Shown here: one piece after another, positions 61,301 to 64,000 of the stretch
How positions within the stretch are numbered: position 1 is the stretch's first letter
Layout: each line of letters begins with the position of its first letter
NCBI GenBank assembly: GCA_050084985.1
Contig: JBITNC010000001.1
Location: forward strand, 197,966,001-198,030,000
Direction of reading: 5' to 3'
From: Nageia nagi
Lineage: Eukaryota > Pinophyta
Length of the DNA: 64,000 nt
The notes under the pieces: generated by a model
The model's database searches: none
Seen by the model: only the letters and a program-made list of their open reading frames with translations
Told to the model about the DNA's origin: nothing
Program-made: the position numbers and the translations under genes

Positions 61301-61378
61301 TCACAACCTTCTTTTGAGGCTCGTTATTGTCACCTTCATCTTCATCTGTATATACAGTTTGTCCCTCGTCAACATTTT
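28123..61378 (-). CDS. CAPH: Condensin I kleisin subunit CAP-H, C-terminal ten exons
   Basis: CAP-H (condensin complex subunit 2, barren family) is the kleisin that closes the SMC2-SMC4 ring and carries the CAP-D2 and CAP-G subunits; condensin I compacts mitotic chromosomes. Exons on the minus strand: 61308-61378, 61149-61212, 60809-61015, 60393-60712, 60144-60294, 59775-60034, 59570-59648, 59344-59486, 50173-50283, 28123-28353. All junctions are GT-AG and phases agree, giving one frame of 544 residues and a TGA. Family signatures are seen in order: [76 protein letters not shown] and [13 protein letters not shown]. The N-terminal kleisin part lies beyond the window. The last two introns are 9060 and 21819 bp and full of retroelements. 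The preserved frame suggests a working gene. Confidence 0.92.
28354..29115. other. Intron DNA; possible gene-fragment frame
   Basis: Mostly unassigned. A plus-strand frame at 28846-29031 continues after a stop into [17 protein letters not shown] near 29038-29090. The composition looks protein-like and the sequence is not AT-biased, but I do not recognise it. It may be a decayed pseudogene of a host gene. Confidence 0.3.
29116..29745. repeat. Tandem duplication, two copies of ~310 bp
   Basis: Copies 29116-29431 and 29438-29745 align along their whole length, sharing ctgcaataataattttataatttcaatgta, gcaaataagcacatg (and variant), ttgacaaaatgcataaat and ccattacaattta. They differ at roughly one base in eight by eye, so the duplication is old. 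Confidence 0.88.
29746..30283. other. Intron DNA, no feature recognised
   Basis: Moderate-GC intron sequence. Its right part probably includes the leader of the gypsy gag that begins near 30284. I see no LTR or primer site. Confidence 0.4.
30284..31972 (+). pseudogene. Ty3/gypsy gag with start of protease
   Basis: Plus-strand gypsy gag in several frames. The N terminus (30284-30598) is Arg/Ser/Pro-rich and ends in a helical [18 protein letters not shown]. The next frame (30558-30756) is acidic. The Retrotrans_gag core is read at about 31080-31240 ([19 protein letters not shown]), then [19 protein letters not shown] near 31354-31410. The final 180-codon frame (31430-31972) has the degenerate zinc knuckle [16 protein letters not shown] and reaches VMVLIEPDA, which stands where the protease has VLIDSGA, so the catalytic Asp is Glu here. 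Stops at 31034 and 31419 and two frameshifts inactivate it. It ends abruptly where LTR copy B begins. Confidence 0.85.
31973..32880 (-). repeat. LTR-family copy B (3' LTR of a minus-strand gypsy element)
   Basis: About 905 bp, homologous to copies A, C and D. The ggcctccaaggagccaactaaggc block is at 31993-32016; the U3-like part at 32560-32780 (gggattcccagaatc, ggatctccaagtgc, ttgggactcacaatgtggg) matches the reverse complement of 34100-34250. In minus sense it is preceded at about 32885-32905 by a purine tract (caatttgagaggggagg), as a 3' LTR should be. Its inner terminus has lost the TG. The outer end abuts the gag of the opposite-strand gypsy element. Confidence 0.7.
32861..33560 (-). pseudogene. 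Gypsy 3'-terminal reading frame and polypurine tract
   Basis: A minus-strand frame of 127 codons (32861-33244) ends [12 protein letters not shown]. This tail is repeated in the unrelated-strand gypsy end at 57960-57990 ([10 protein letters not shown]), where it also leads straight into the polypurine tract and LTR. It is therefore the extreme 3' coding end of the polyprotein or a 3' ORF of this gypsy lineage. The middle ([30 protein letters not shown]) is unknown to me. It contains no stop over 127 codons, unlike the rest of the element. Confidence 0.5.
33341..33514. repeat. Tandem duplication, two copies, 90-bp period
   Basis: Two neighbouring copies starting tttgtatgcaaaaattctgatatta (33341) and tttgcatgcaaaaaactgatatta (33431). 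Both run through atccacattaagca and gcagccttgatc. They lie upstream of the 3'-terminal frame of the minus-strand gypsy element. Confidence 0.8.
33867..34058 (-). pseudogene. Gypsy protease fragment
   Basis: A 63-codon minus frame reading [18 protein letters not shown] and ending [10 protein letters not shown] corresponds to the second half of Ty3/gypsy retropepsin (VANG...C.G and DVVLGVQWL motifs). The catalytic DSG that should precede it is absent because the LTR block at 34058-36493 lies immediately upstream. The likely gag of the same element is at 36494-37035 and 47907-48290. Confidence 0.75.
34058..36493 (+). repeat. Three LTR segments in tandem (copy C)
   Basis: Plus-oriented run of the same LTR family. 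A U3 piece (34058-34428) is followed by a full-looking LTR (34429-35639, 1211 bp, TGTAACGTTCCCC...GGATCATTACA) with a TATA box (tataaatagac, near 34913), and then an LTR lacking most of U3 (35640-36493) with its own tataaatagacattgg box near 35740 and end GGATCATCACA. Alignments: 34100-34340 with 34490-34750 (gggatgtcaccctc, gtgggaatcccgatg), and 34913-35270 with 35740-36090 (cttagcg, ggctcctttagtggagagga, ttggctccc). U3 carries repeated gacccccacgttggca motifs. It interrupts a minus-strand gypsy element between gag and protease. Confidence 0.72.
36494..37035 (-). pseudogene. Gypsy gag fragment (middle)
   Basis: The minus frame (coding part about 36811-37035) contains [19 protein letters not shown] and [19 protein letters not shown], aligning with the plus-strand gag at about 30820-31030 ([25 protein letters not shown]). 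It continues leftwards (KINKMQAP near 36770) until cut by the LTR block. Its N-terminal portion is 11 kb to the right at 47907-48290, separated by two later insertions. Confidence 0.8.
37036..37641 (+). repeat. LTR-like insertion with TATA box
   Basis: Noncoding block between the gypsy gag fragment and the composite element. It has a plus TATA box (tatataaagg, 37217-37226), a repeated caatggcgtgc motif near 37426 and 37450, and a downstream T-rich part, which is the look of a solo LTR. The gag reading is interrupted exactly here. The ends and any target duplication are not resolved. Confidence 0.4.
37647..38147 (+). repeat. 5' LTR of the composite
   Basis: 501 bp, starting TGTTAGAATTTGTAATG and ending TTCCATCA, with a TATA box (tataaatag, 37872-37880). 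Its start resembles the LTR of the deleted element at 18-19 kb (TGTTAGAATTTATAATG), so both belong to related copia families. Confidence 0.92.
38150..38161 (+). other. Primer-binding site for initiator tRNA-Met
   Basis: TGGTATCAGAGC, two bases after the 5' LTR: the perfect copia primer site. It shows that the LTR pair belongs to a plus-strand copia-type element even though no plus-strand coding sequence follows. Confidence 0.93.
38571..39003 (-). repeat. Eight-unit hairpin array in the copia 3' UTR
   Basis: Eight ~46-bp units (tgtacaac...ggaggtata) start near 38571, 38620, 38688, 38744, 38793, 38859, 38908 and 38958. Each contains an inverted repeat around the constant core tcacgcagag. Unit arms: GAGTTT/AAACTC (units 1, 3, 4, 6), AAGTTCG/CGAACTT (2, 5), AAGTTTG/CAAACTT (7) and AAGTTAG/CAAACTT (8). 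Differences between arms are compensated on the other side, so pairing is kept. Units alternate A-B with 12-20 bp spacers, as if a dimer had been amplified. The array lies just downstream of the copia stop in copia sense. Confidence 0.93.
39075..40058 (-). CDS. Copia RT palm, connection and RNase H (open, 327 codons)
   Basis: C-terminal part of the copia polyprotein in the composite. The RT catalytic box [11 protein letters not shown] is intact. [13 protein letters not shown] and the [20 protein letters not shown] stretch follow. RNase H shows [28 protein letters not shown] and [14 protein letters not shown], with all acidic residues in place, then [14 protein letters not shown]. The stop overlaps a purine tract (reverse of 39084-39094, AAGGGGGAGTG), which would be the PPT, although the hairpin array and 3' UTR lie beyond it. 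The frame is full length from the palm onward, unlike the other copia copies here. The upstream part is in another frame after 40058. Confidence 0.92.
   Translation of the reverse strand: MVLILLYVDDLLITGNNIEIIQECISKLKATFEMTDLGLLHYYLGMQVYQHKDCTYLSQSKYISDILQKFGMEEGRYATIPVSPGIVVSLSSDSQLADATTYRQLIGSLLYLTISRLDIAFAVNLMARFMQKPYIEHLNAVKQILRYVAGTKDLALKYSKVPLIVLSGFSDSDYGGDRDDRKSTSAYVFNIGSGAISWASKKQPTVTLSTTEAEYRAMSVAAQEAIWLRHLLNEIGYKQNDPSLISSDNQSAISLAKNPVFHQRTKHVEIQAHFIKEKVLDDIIHLEYCPSTENSADLFTKPLPEAQFSKLRDSLGLVKLPSRGSEV
40049..41604 (-). pseudogene. Copia integrase and RT fingers, nearly intact
   Basis: Integrase: the core is complete, with [10 protein letters not shown], the [14 protein letters not shown] aspartate block and GVAERKNRT carrying the catalytic Glu (41040-41500). 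The [17 protein letters not shown] and KCIFVGYD motifs of copia integrase C termini follow. RT fingers: [20 protein letters not shown] and the [11 protein letters not shown] motif, then a frameshift near 40315 within the usual [10 protein letters not shown] region. The next 71 codons (40049-40264, [13 protein letters not shown]) are in another frame, and a second frameshift near 40140 leads to the palm at 40058. Two frameshifts are the only damage. Confidence 0.9.
41638..42108 (-). pseudogene. Copia protease and pre-integrase block
   Basis: A 156-codon frame with protease [12 protein letters not shown] (catalytic DSG kept), then [14 protein letters not shown] and the start of the GAG-pre-integrase domain, ending LWHQ at an in-frame TGA. 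The reading continues in the same frame as [10 protein letters not shown] into the integrase. The stop is thus one base change away from the usual R of LWHRRLGH and is the sole break between protease and integrase. Confidence 0.9.
42105..42605 (-). pseudogene. Copia gag, N-terminally truncated at the viral junction
   Basis: UBN2-type gag from its middle: [31 protein letters not shown] and [21 protein letters not shown] knuckle ([14 protein letters not shown], about 42145-42190) is read in a neighbouring frame after a frameshift. The first ~80-100 residues of gag and the whole 5' LTR are missing. At about 42597-42612 the sequence passes directly into the viral RNase H region on the same strand. 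The words ttgacacaaatcatt are readable in both proteins' frames, so the exact breakpoint is ambiguous within ~15 bp. Confidence 0.85.
42600..43690 (-). pseudogene. Endogenous caulimovirid RT and truncated RNase H
   Basis: Continues the viral polyprotein after a one-base frameshift near 43682. [28 protein letters not shown] and the catalytic YIDDILVYS are all intact; KYLGVHL and [11 protein letters not shown] follow. RNase [22 protein letters not shown] and RTDLKHAM carry the first three acidic residues; the domain ends at about 42600 before the last one. The order protease-RT-RNase H without integrase, the motif wording and the adjoining coat-protein zinc finger place it in Caulimoviridae rather than Ty3/gypsy. 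The genus is not resolved; related endogenous copies are known in gymnosperms. Confidence 0.88.
43682..46072 (-). pseudogene. Endogenous caulimovirid coat-protein end, zinc finger, protease, RT start
   Basis: A long open stretch of 796 codons. Residues 1-~90 are the C-terminal part of the coat protein. A very basic region follows, then the CCHC finger [16 protein letters not shown] (~residues 130-145) typical of caulimovirid capsid proteins; an acidic Ser-rich segment; a second finger-like [14 protein letters not shown] (~355-370); an acidic coiled coil (~500-545); and aspartic protease with [14 protein letters not shown] (~590) and [11 protein letters not shown] (~660). The start of RT follows ([19 protein letters not shown]). 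It ends at a frameshift. It is in the same frame as the upstream coat-protein frame, from which a single TAG (46085-46087) separates it. Confidence 0.88.
46085..47693 (-). pseudogene. Endogenous caulimovirid coiled coil and coat-protein N part
   Basis: An open stretch of ~535 viral codons. From the 5' side there is a short basic segment (perhaps the end of the movement protein), a Cys-rich element ([10 protein letters not shown]), a long Gln/Glu/Lys-rich coiled coil (about 46880-47090), and a coat-protein core with [22 protein letters not shown] near 46300-46390 (not all quoted residues are equally conserved). It ends in NEAYKV at a TAG; the continuing frame starts a few codons later. The open frame runs on to 47797, but codons above about 47693 come from the LTR, so the viral 5' part (movement protein, start) is missing. 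The damage is low for an endogenous virus. Confidence 0.82.
47694..47901 (+). repeat. 3' LTR of the composite, lacking U3
   Basis: It matches 37929-38147 of the 5' LTR from tactaggttgtg to the terminal TTCCATCA. A 15-bp stretch (ttgggaattagatct) present in the 5' LTR is absent. U3 and TATA are missing: the homology starts ~50 bp after the TATA position, near where R should begin. The next five bases are the target duplication TACAC. Confidence 0.9.
47907..48290 (-). pseudogene. Gypsy gag N-terminal fragment
   Basis: The minus reading contains [19 protein letters not shown], the SEDEDDP acidic stretch, HHGSMSHQ and [17 protein letters not shown], aligning with the plus-strand gag at about 30480-30820. 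It stops at the right target duplication of the composite. Its continuation (KIGESPIF...) is at 37035, proving that everything between was inserted into this gag. Confidence 0.85.
48291..50172. other. Intron DNA; possible gypsy LTR or leader
   Basis: This should hold the 5' LTR and leader of the minus-strand gypsy element. A minus TATA-like word (tttatataaagg, near 48843-48854) fits an LTR, but the stretch shows no similarity by eye to LTR copy B, so it may be another element. 49300-50172 is unassigned intron next to the CAP-H exon. Confidence 0.3.
50173..50283 (-). CDS. CAPH: CAP-H isolated exon (penultimate)
   Basis: A 111-nt exon of 37 codons in phase 0 at both ends, preceded by acceptor TGCAG and followed by donor GTATAC. 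It encodes [18 protein letters not shown] followed by [10 protein letters not shown], a conserved CAP-H block that in other plants directly follows a SQPRKV-like motif. That motif is exactly where the exon at 59344 stops, 9 kb away. It sits alone between two retroelement-filled introns. Confidence 0.9.
50284..51402. other. CAP-H intron (9.06 kb), first part: no feature recognised
   Basis: T-rich intron sequence. A plus frame at 50902-51105 is hydrophobic and Phe-rich, as expected by chance in T-rich DNA. Confidence 0.4.
51403..51503 (+). other. Possible orphan exon on the opposite strand of CAP-H
   Basis: After a T-rich tract and an acceptor-like gtgcaaagcag, a plus-strand frame reads [20 protein letters not shown] and runs to TGA at 51503, looking like a last coding exon. 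Codon composition is balanced, unlike the surrounding AT-rich DNA. I do not recognise the protein and found no partner exon nearby. It may be a captured or decayed gene fragment. Confidence 0.35.
51504..52309. other. A-rich intron DNA, no feature recognised
   Basis: Includes A-rich simple sequence (51760-51850). The right part may be the leader of the gypsy gag that follows. No LTR or primer site was seen. Confidence 0.35.
52310..53560 (+). pseudogene. Gypsy gag and protease remnant
   Basis: Plus-strand Ty3/gypsy gag: [20 protein letters not shown] near 52326-52385 and [19 protein letters not shown] near 52417-52473, then a stop, and [14 protein letters not shown] near 52560-52600. After an AT-rich gap the gag end is open at 52872-53282 with a damaged knuckle ([16 protein letters not shown]). 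The protease follows ([11 protein letters not shown] near 53340-53370, where the catalytic DSGATHNFI has become ESRSTHNFI; then [13 protein letters not shown] near 53500). RT is not found; repeats follow. Confidence 0.75.
53770..55745. repeat. Degenerate repeat field, ten or more units
   Basis: A motif of the form ttggtcacatggttt-(n)-aaagatacatttgcatc-(n)-ttcaaagaggtgcgaccacc recurs near 53785, 54268, 54385, 54505, 54635, 54830, 55025, 55120, 55570 and 55690, at spacings of ~100-200 bp (one larger gap). Units are strongly diverged. No coding frame is shared between units. It lies between a gypsy protease remnant and LTR copy D. Confidence 0.65.
55740..56531 (-). repeat. LTR-family copy D, with an opposite-orientation end
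   Basis: 55740-56390 is a minus-oriented copy. ctccctcaaaatctgaatcctctcc near 55777, tatgaagtataataataatc near 55990 and gtgggattcccacaatc near 56212 match copies A and B. From about 56391 to 56531 the sequence ends gggatcatcaca, the plus-orientation 3' terminus seen at 35639 and 36493, so two LTR pieces in opposite orientation are joined here. Gypsy protease sequence follows directly. Confidence 0.6.
56532..57995 (+). pseudogene. Gypsy remnant with an unexplained 241-codon frame
   Basis: The first frame (to 57087) opens with the protease/RT spacer of gypsy elements: [20 protein letters not shown] and [10 protein letters not shown], RNase H and integrase motifs do not follow. Instead an overlapping open frame (57033-57758) encodes sequence I cannot assign ([36 protein letters not shown]). 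The 3' end reads [10 protein letters not shown] near 57972-58000, like the gypsy tail at 32890. The element has therefore lost pol, and the middle is either decayed beyond recognition or captured foreign sequence. Confidence 0.45.
57991..58000 (+). other. Polypurine tract
   Basis: caggagggga immediately before the LTR that starts TGTATTTTAATG. This is the expected plus-strand primer position of a gypsy element. Confidence 0.75.
58001..59102 (+). repeat. Gypsy 3' LTR
   Basis: 1102 bp, starting TGTATTTTAATGTCCC after the purine tract and ending AAGGATCATTACA. The same terminal word ends the LTR at 35639. At 58385-58480 a short motif gaggacgaaaac recurs three times. Host intron resumes at 59103, 242 bp before the CAP-H exon boundary at 59344. 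No 5' LTR of this element is visible. Confidence 0.7.
59344..61378 (-). CDS. CAPH: CAP-H exon cluster, central region (eight exons)
   Basis: Eight exons with introns of only 83-133 bp. The first begins in phase after an upstream exon outside the recognisable sequence and is acidic ([12 protein letters not shown]). The next two carry the strongest kleisin signature: KKFD is split by an intron and continues [11 protein letters not shown]. The 320-nt exon is an acidic linker with low conservation. [11 protein letters not shown] is on the 151-nt exon, and LPEDCHYQ followed by LFLLPSVM on the 260-nt exon. The donor after 59570 (GTACTG) is the weakest and was chosen because it keeps phase; the alternative GTGTAC two bases away breaks it. 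The last exon ends VVQPRK and continues in frame into the distant exon at 50283. Confidence 0.92.
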
Positions 61379-63484
61379 CTGCAAAGTCATTAATGGATAT
61401 TAAGCAAGAGGAAGAAACGCAGAAATAAAAGGTTATAATTATTGATATTCTATTATGATGCAAATATACCTAAATAGAGTAGCCATAATGATGATATTCA
61501 AGATGGTATTGTCATAGAACCAACTATTAAGTCTGACATTTGTTGATTCCCAGTCTGAAATTTGTTGATTCCAACTTTATATTCAAATAAGGTGTGTAAT
61601 GTATCCTAGATGATGTCCTAACAATTCTAAATATCCCCAATAATCTGCATATCCGTAAAGGTAGATGTCCACAAGCAGGCTGCATGCGAAGAACTCAAAT
61701 TTCTAAACAAGCAGGTTTAAGACATAATTCATTATCTGAATCCAGCAGTATATCTTGAAATTTGTTCTTCATATCTCATTCGATTATTACTGAACCTAGT
61801 GAGGTTACCCTTAGACTACTGGTACTACCATTAGCAGGTTATTGCTGCCATTTTGGTAGGTCCAATACTGCTTGGATACAAGAATGTAGAGAACAGGAGA
61901 GCTTCATAAGAAGGGAGATCATTTTCAATTAATAATACTACTATTCCTGCCATTGTTGATCGGCTGGGAGATGGTTGCTGCTATTCTAGTTTGGCAAACT
62001 AGTAGTGGATGGTCAGGCCTTGGTGGAGCAGAAAAGCTTCAAGGAGAGCTCTAGAAGAGATTTATTCCATACTACTGTTGGTAAGACTCACTATTAACTG
62101 GAAGAATTGTTGCTTCAGTTTGCAGGAGGTGAATACTCTAAATATATAAATGTATGATGAACAACATCATTGCCGTTCTATGTGGAGATGTTGAGATAGA
62201 TGGCTTGGTGTGAGTGTGGCAATCATATCAGGAGTGAGAATGTTGTGTGTGACAGACATAGTTTTATCTTGACAAACTTGTTCTATTGCATTCCTCTAAG
62301 TTGTACTGAAGAATGGCAGCTAGGAAGTGTTTTGGGAGTGGCAATTTGGTTGATCTTGGAAAATTGGTGACCATTGCAGCTGTTGATCCGAATGTGGCCA
62401 AGATTTGGCTGTAGTATACAAGTTCACTACAGTTCTTCCACTATAAAGATTGGTGTTTTTATTTGTGTGCATGGATTTTACTGGTAATGTTTTGATGCAC
62501 TTTCGTTATCAATAAGTTGTACACTAAATGAAGTATATGGAGTTTGTTAAGTCAAGTTAGTAGTAAATTTCAGTGCTAATGCTGGTTCAAATGCCAACAT
62601 TGGGATTTGACATGATTTGGCTGTTTAAATTTGAGGCTCCATACTCTTGAATAAAATGCAAATTAAATCTGTATTTGAAAATCCCAAAATAGCATAGCTT
62701 ACAAGTGATTACAGAACATAACGGGAATTGTTATTTAAACTGAAGTTTTTTTTTTAATATCTTTTTATCTTTTACTCAAAAAAAAAATCAAAGGCTCATC
62801 TAGTTTTTCAGCAAGACGGTTGCCATTTCAATCAACAATTAGGAGAGGTATGACAAACAACATTGAGAGGATGTATCAAGAGTTAAGATGGAAAAAAAAG
62901 GATGGGGGGGAAGTTTCCTTTAGGAAAGATAGTTGGGAACTAGTAGGTTTTTAGAAAAATTTCAATAATTAAAGCGTTTGAAAGAATTTCGTGAAGAAAA
63001 ATTTGGTGTAACGCTTAAGGACTAACCAAGAAAAAAAAGGAATCAAGTCTTGCATGGAAGAGATATTTAGTATTATTCTAGATTGCTAAGTTAAAAAAGA
63101 AGAGAAAGATTCAACATATGTTCATTGAGAAGTTTGGGCAAGACATGTTTATTCGTGACATGAACTCCTTCGGATAGTATACAACAAAATAAGGGGGACA
63201 ACTCTTTTACAAAAATATGAGAGAAATTCAGAATTTAAAAGTAAGTTTGAAAAAGGGAGGGTCTAACAAAGCTTAAGAACTTTATGTAGTTAATGTTCTT
63301 GTTGTGCCTGCACAACACCCCTCCAAAAAAAACTACATTTTTGAGGACCCTCATTGTACTGAAACATAAAGGCATGAAGGACTTTTTCTAAGTAAATGCA
63401 TGCATCGTAGAGAAGAGGAAGGAGAACTTAACAAATTTGCTTCTTCATGATGAAACAAGTCAAAATTTGGTCATTCAACCTATG
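61379..63484. other. CAP-H intron or upstream DNA, no exon recognised
   Basis: The exon at 61308-61378 starts in mid-codon, so at least one coding exon must lie upstream on the minus strand, but none of the N-terminal CAP-H motifs could be read here. The sequence is moderately AT-rich with a T-rich/A-rich patch at 62740-62790. Confidence 0.5.
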
Positions 63485-63971
63485 GCACACATTCTGAGGC
63501 ACATGCCTTTTCATGTACCATGGAACATGCGCCCTCCTTCATGTTGCTAATTTTAGGGTTAAGTCTTGCATTTTCAGCCTCAAATTGCATCATTCAAGCC
63601 CCATTTCACTTGGTCATCTTTGTGGAAATTCCATCCTCTCCTTTGCATTGTGTTATTGAGGGTCATTTTGGAAGAAAAAATTGCATTTTGTGCCTGAGCA
63701 CATGTTTTGAGGCACATGCTTTTGCATGTACCCAAATCGGTGTGCCCTAGGCAAGAGAGGTATCCTGACACTTAGAAAATTTTCAAGGTAAATATTAGGA
63801 TAGCTTGAGCACATGTTTTCTGGCACACGCTTCCGCATGTACCTGAAATGGTGCACCCATCACAAAAAATCATTTTCGGCACTTAGTCATTTCGGAGAAA
63901 ATTGGTAAAGATGGTTGAGCGCAAGGTTTTGGGGACATACTTTTCCATGTACCAAAATCGGTGCACCCTAT
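63485..63971. repeat. ~110-bp tandem repeat, four units
   Basis: Units share tgagcacatgttttgaggcacatgcttttgcatgtacc...atcggtgcacccta, with copies near 63490, 63697, 63808 and 63917; the first is more distant and partly deleted. In each unit the piece cacatgc...gcatgta forms a short inverted repeat. The array reaches to within 30 bp of the window edge and may continue. Confidence 0.75.
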
Positions 63972-64000
63972 TTCATGTGGACACTTCACTCGCACCAATC

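Overview
The window is AT-rich nuclear DNA of a seed plant, most likely a gymnosperm and probably a conifer. The grounds are an intact plant-type host gene with 9 kb and 22 kb introns, wall-to-wall decayed retroelements of mixed age, and an endogenous caulimovirid. The species cannot be named from sequence alone. I see no rRNA, tRNA or CRISPR; tRNA-like words occur only as retrotransposon primer-binding sites.

The only host gene I can defend is CAP-H, the condensin I kleisin, on the minus strand from beyond 61378 to a stop at 28123. Ten exons splice in one open frame at GT-AG sites and give the C-terminal ~544 residues; the N-terminal exons lie beyond the right edge. Eight exons sit in 2 kb (59344-61378), one lies alone at 50173-50283, and the last is at 28123-28353. 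The two long introns hold most of the mobile DNA.

Left of the gene (1-28 kb) are: a decayed plus-strand Ty1/copia element (1-3.7 kb), broken by a gypsy-type LTR copy (1265-2200); a complete but dead minus-strand Ty1/copia element (3743-9069) with target duplication ATTTG; a gypsy 5' end (9.3-10.4 kb); a 21-bp minisatellite (11.6-12.3 kb); a decayed minus-strand LINE (17.6-21.0 kb) broken by a deleted LTR element; and anonymous AT-rich DNA.

The 22-kb CAP-H intron holds gypsy gag/protease debris on both strands, a run of three same-family LTR segments (34058-36493), and a striking composite. This is a pair of plus-oriented LTRs at 37647-38147 and 47694-47901 flanked by a perfect TACAC duplication. 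Between them, both on the minus strand, lie the 3' part of an endogenous caulimovirid (coiled coil, coat protein, zinc finger, protease, RT, most of RNase H) fused directly to a Ty1/copia gag-pol lacking its start. The copia 3' untranslated region carries eight ~46-bp units that each form a hairpin, with compensatory changes between units. The reading frames here are much better preserved than in any other retroelement of the window, and the LTR parts that can be compared are nearly identical, so the assembly is young.

The 9-kb intron holds a possible orphan exon, a gypsy gag-protease remnant, ~2 kb of degenerate repeats, mixed-orientation LTR pieces and a gypsy 3' end with a full LTR (58001-59102). 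The right end (61.4-64 kb) is CAP-H intron or upstream DNA ending in a ~110-bp tandem repeat. Repeats and homologies were judged by eye, not by alignment software.
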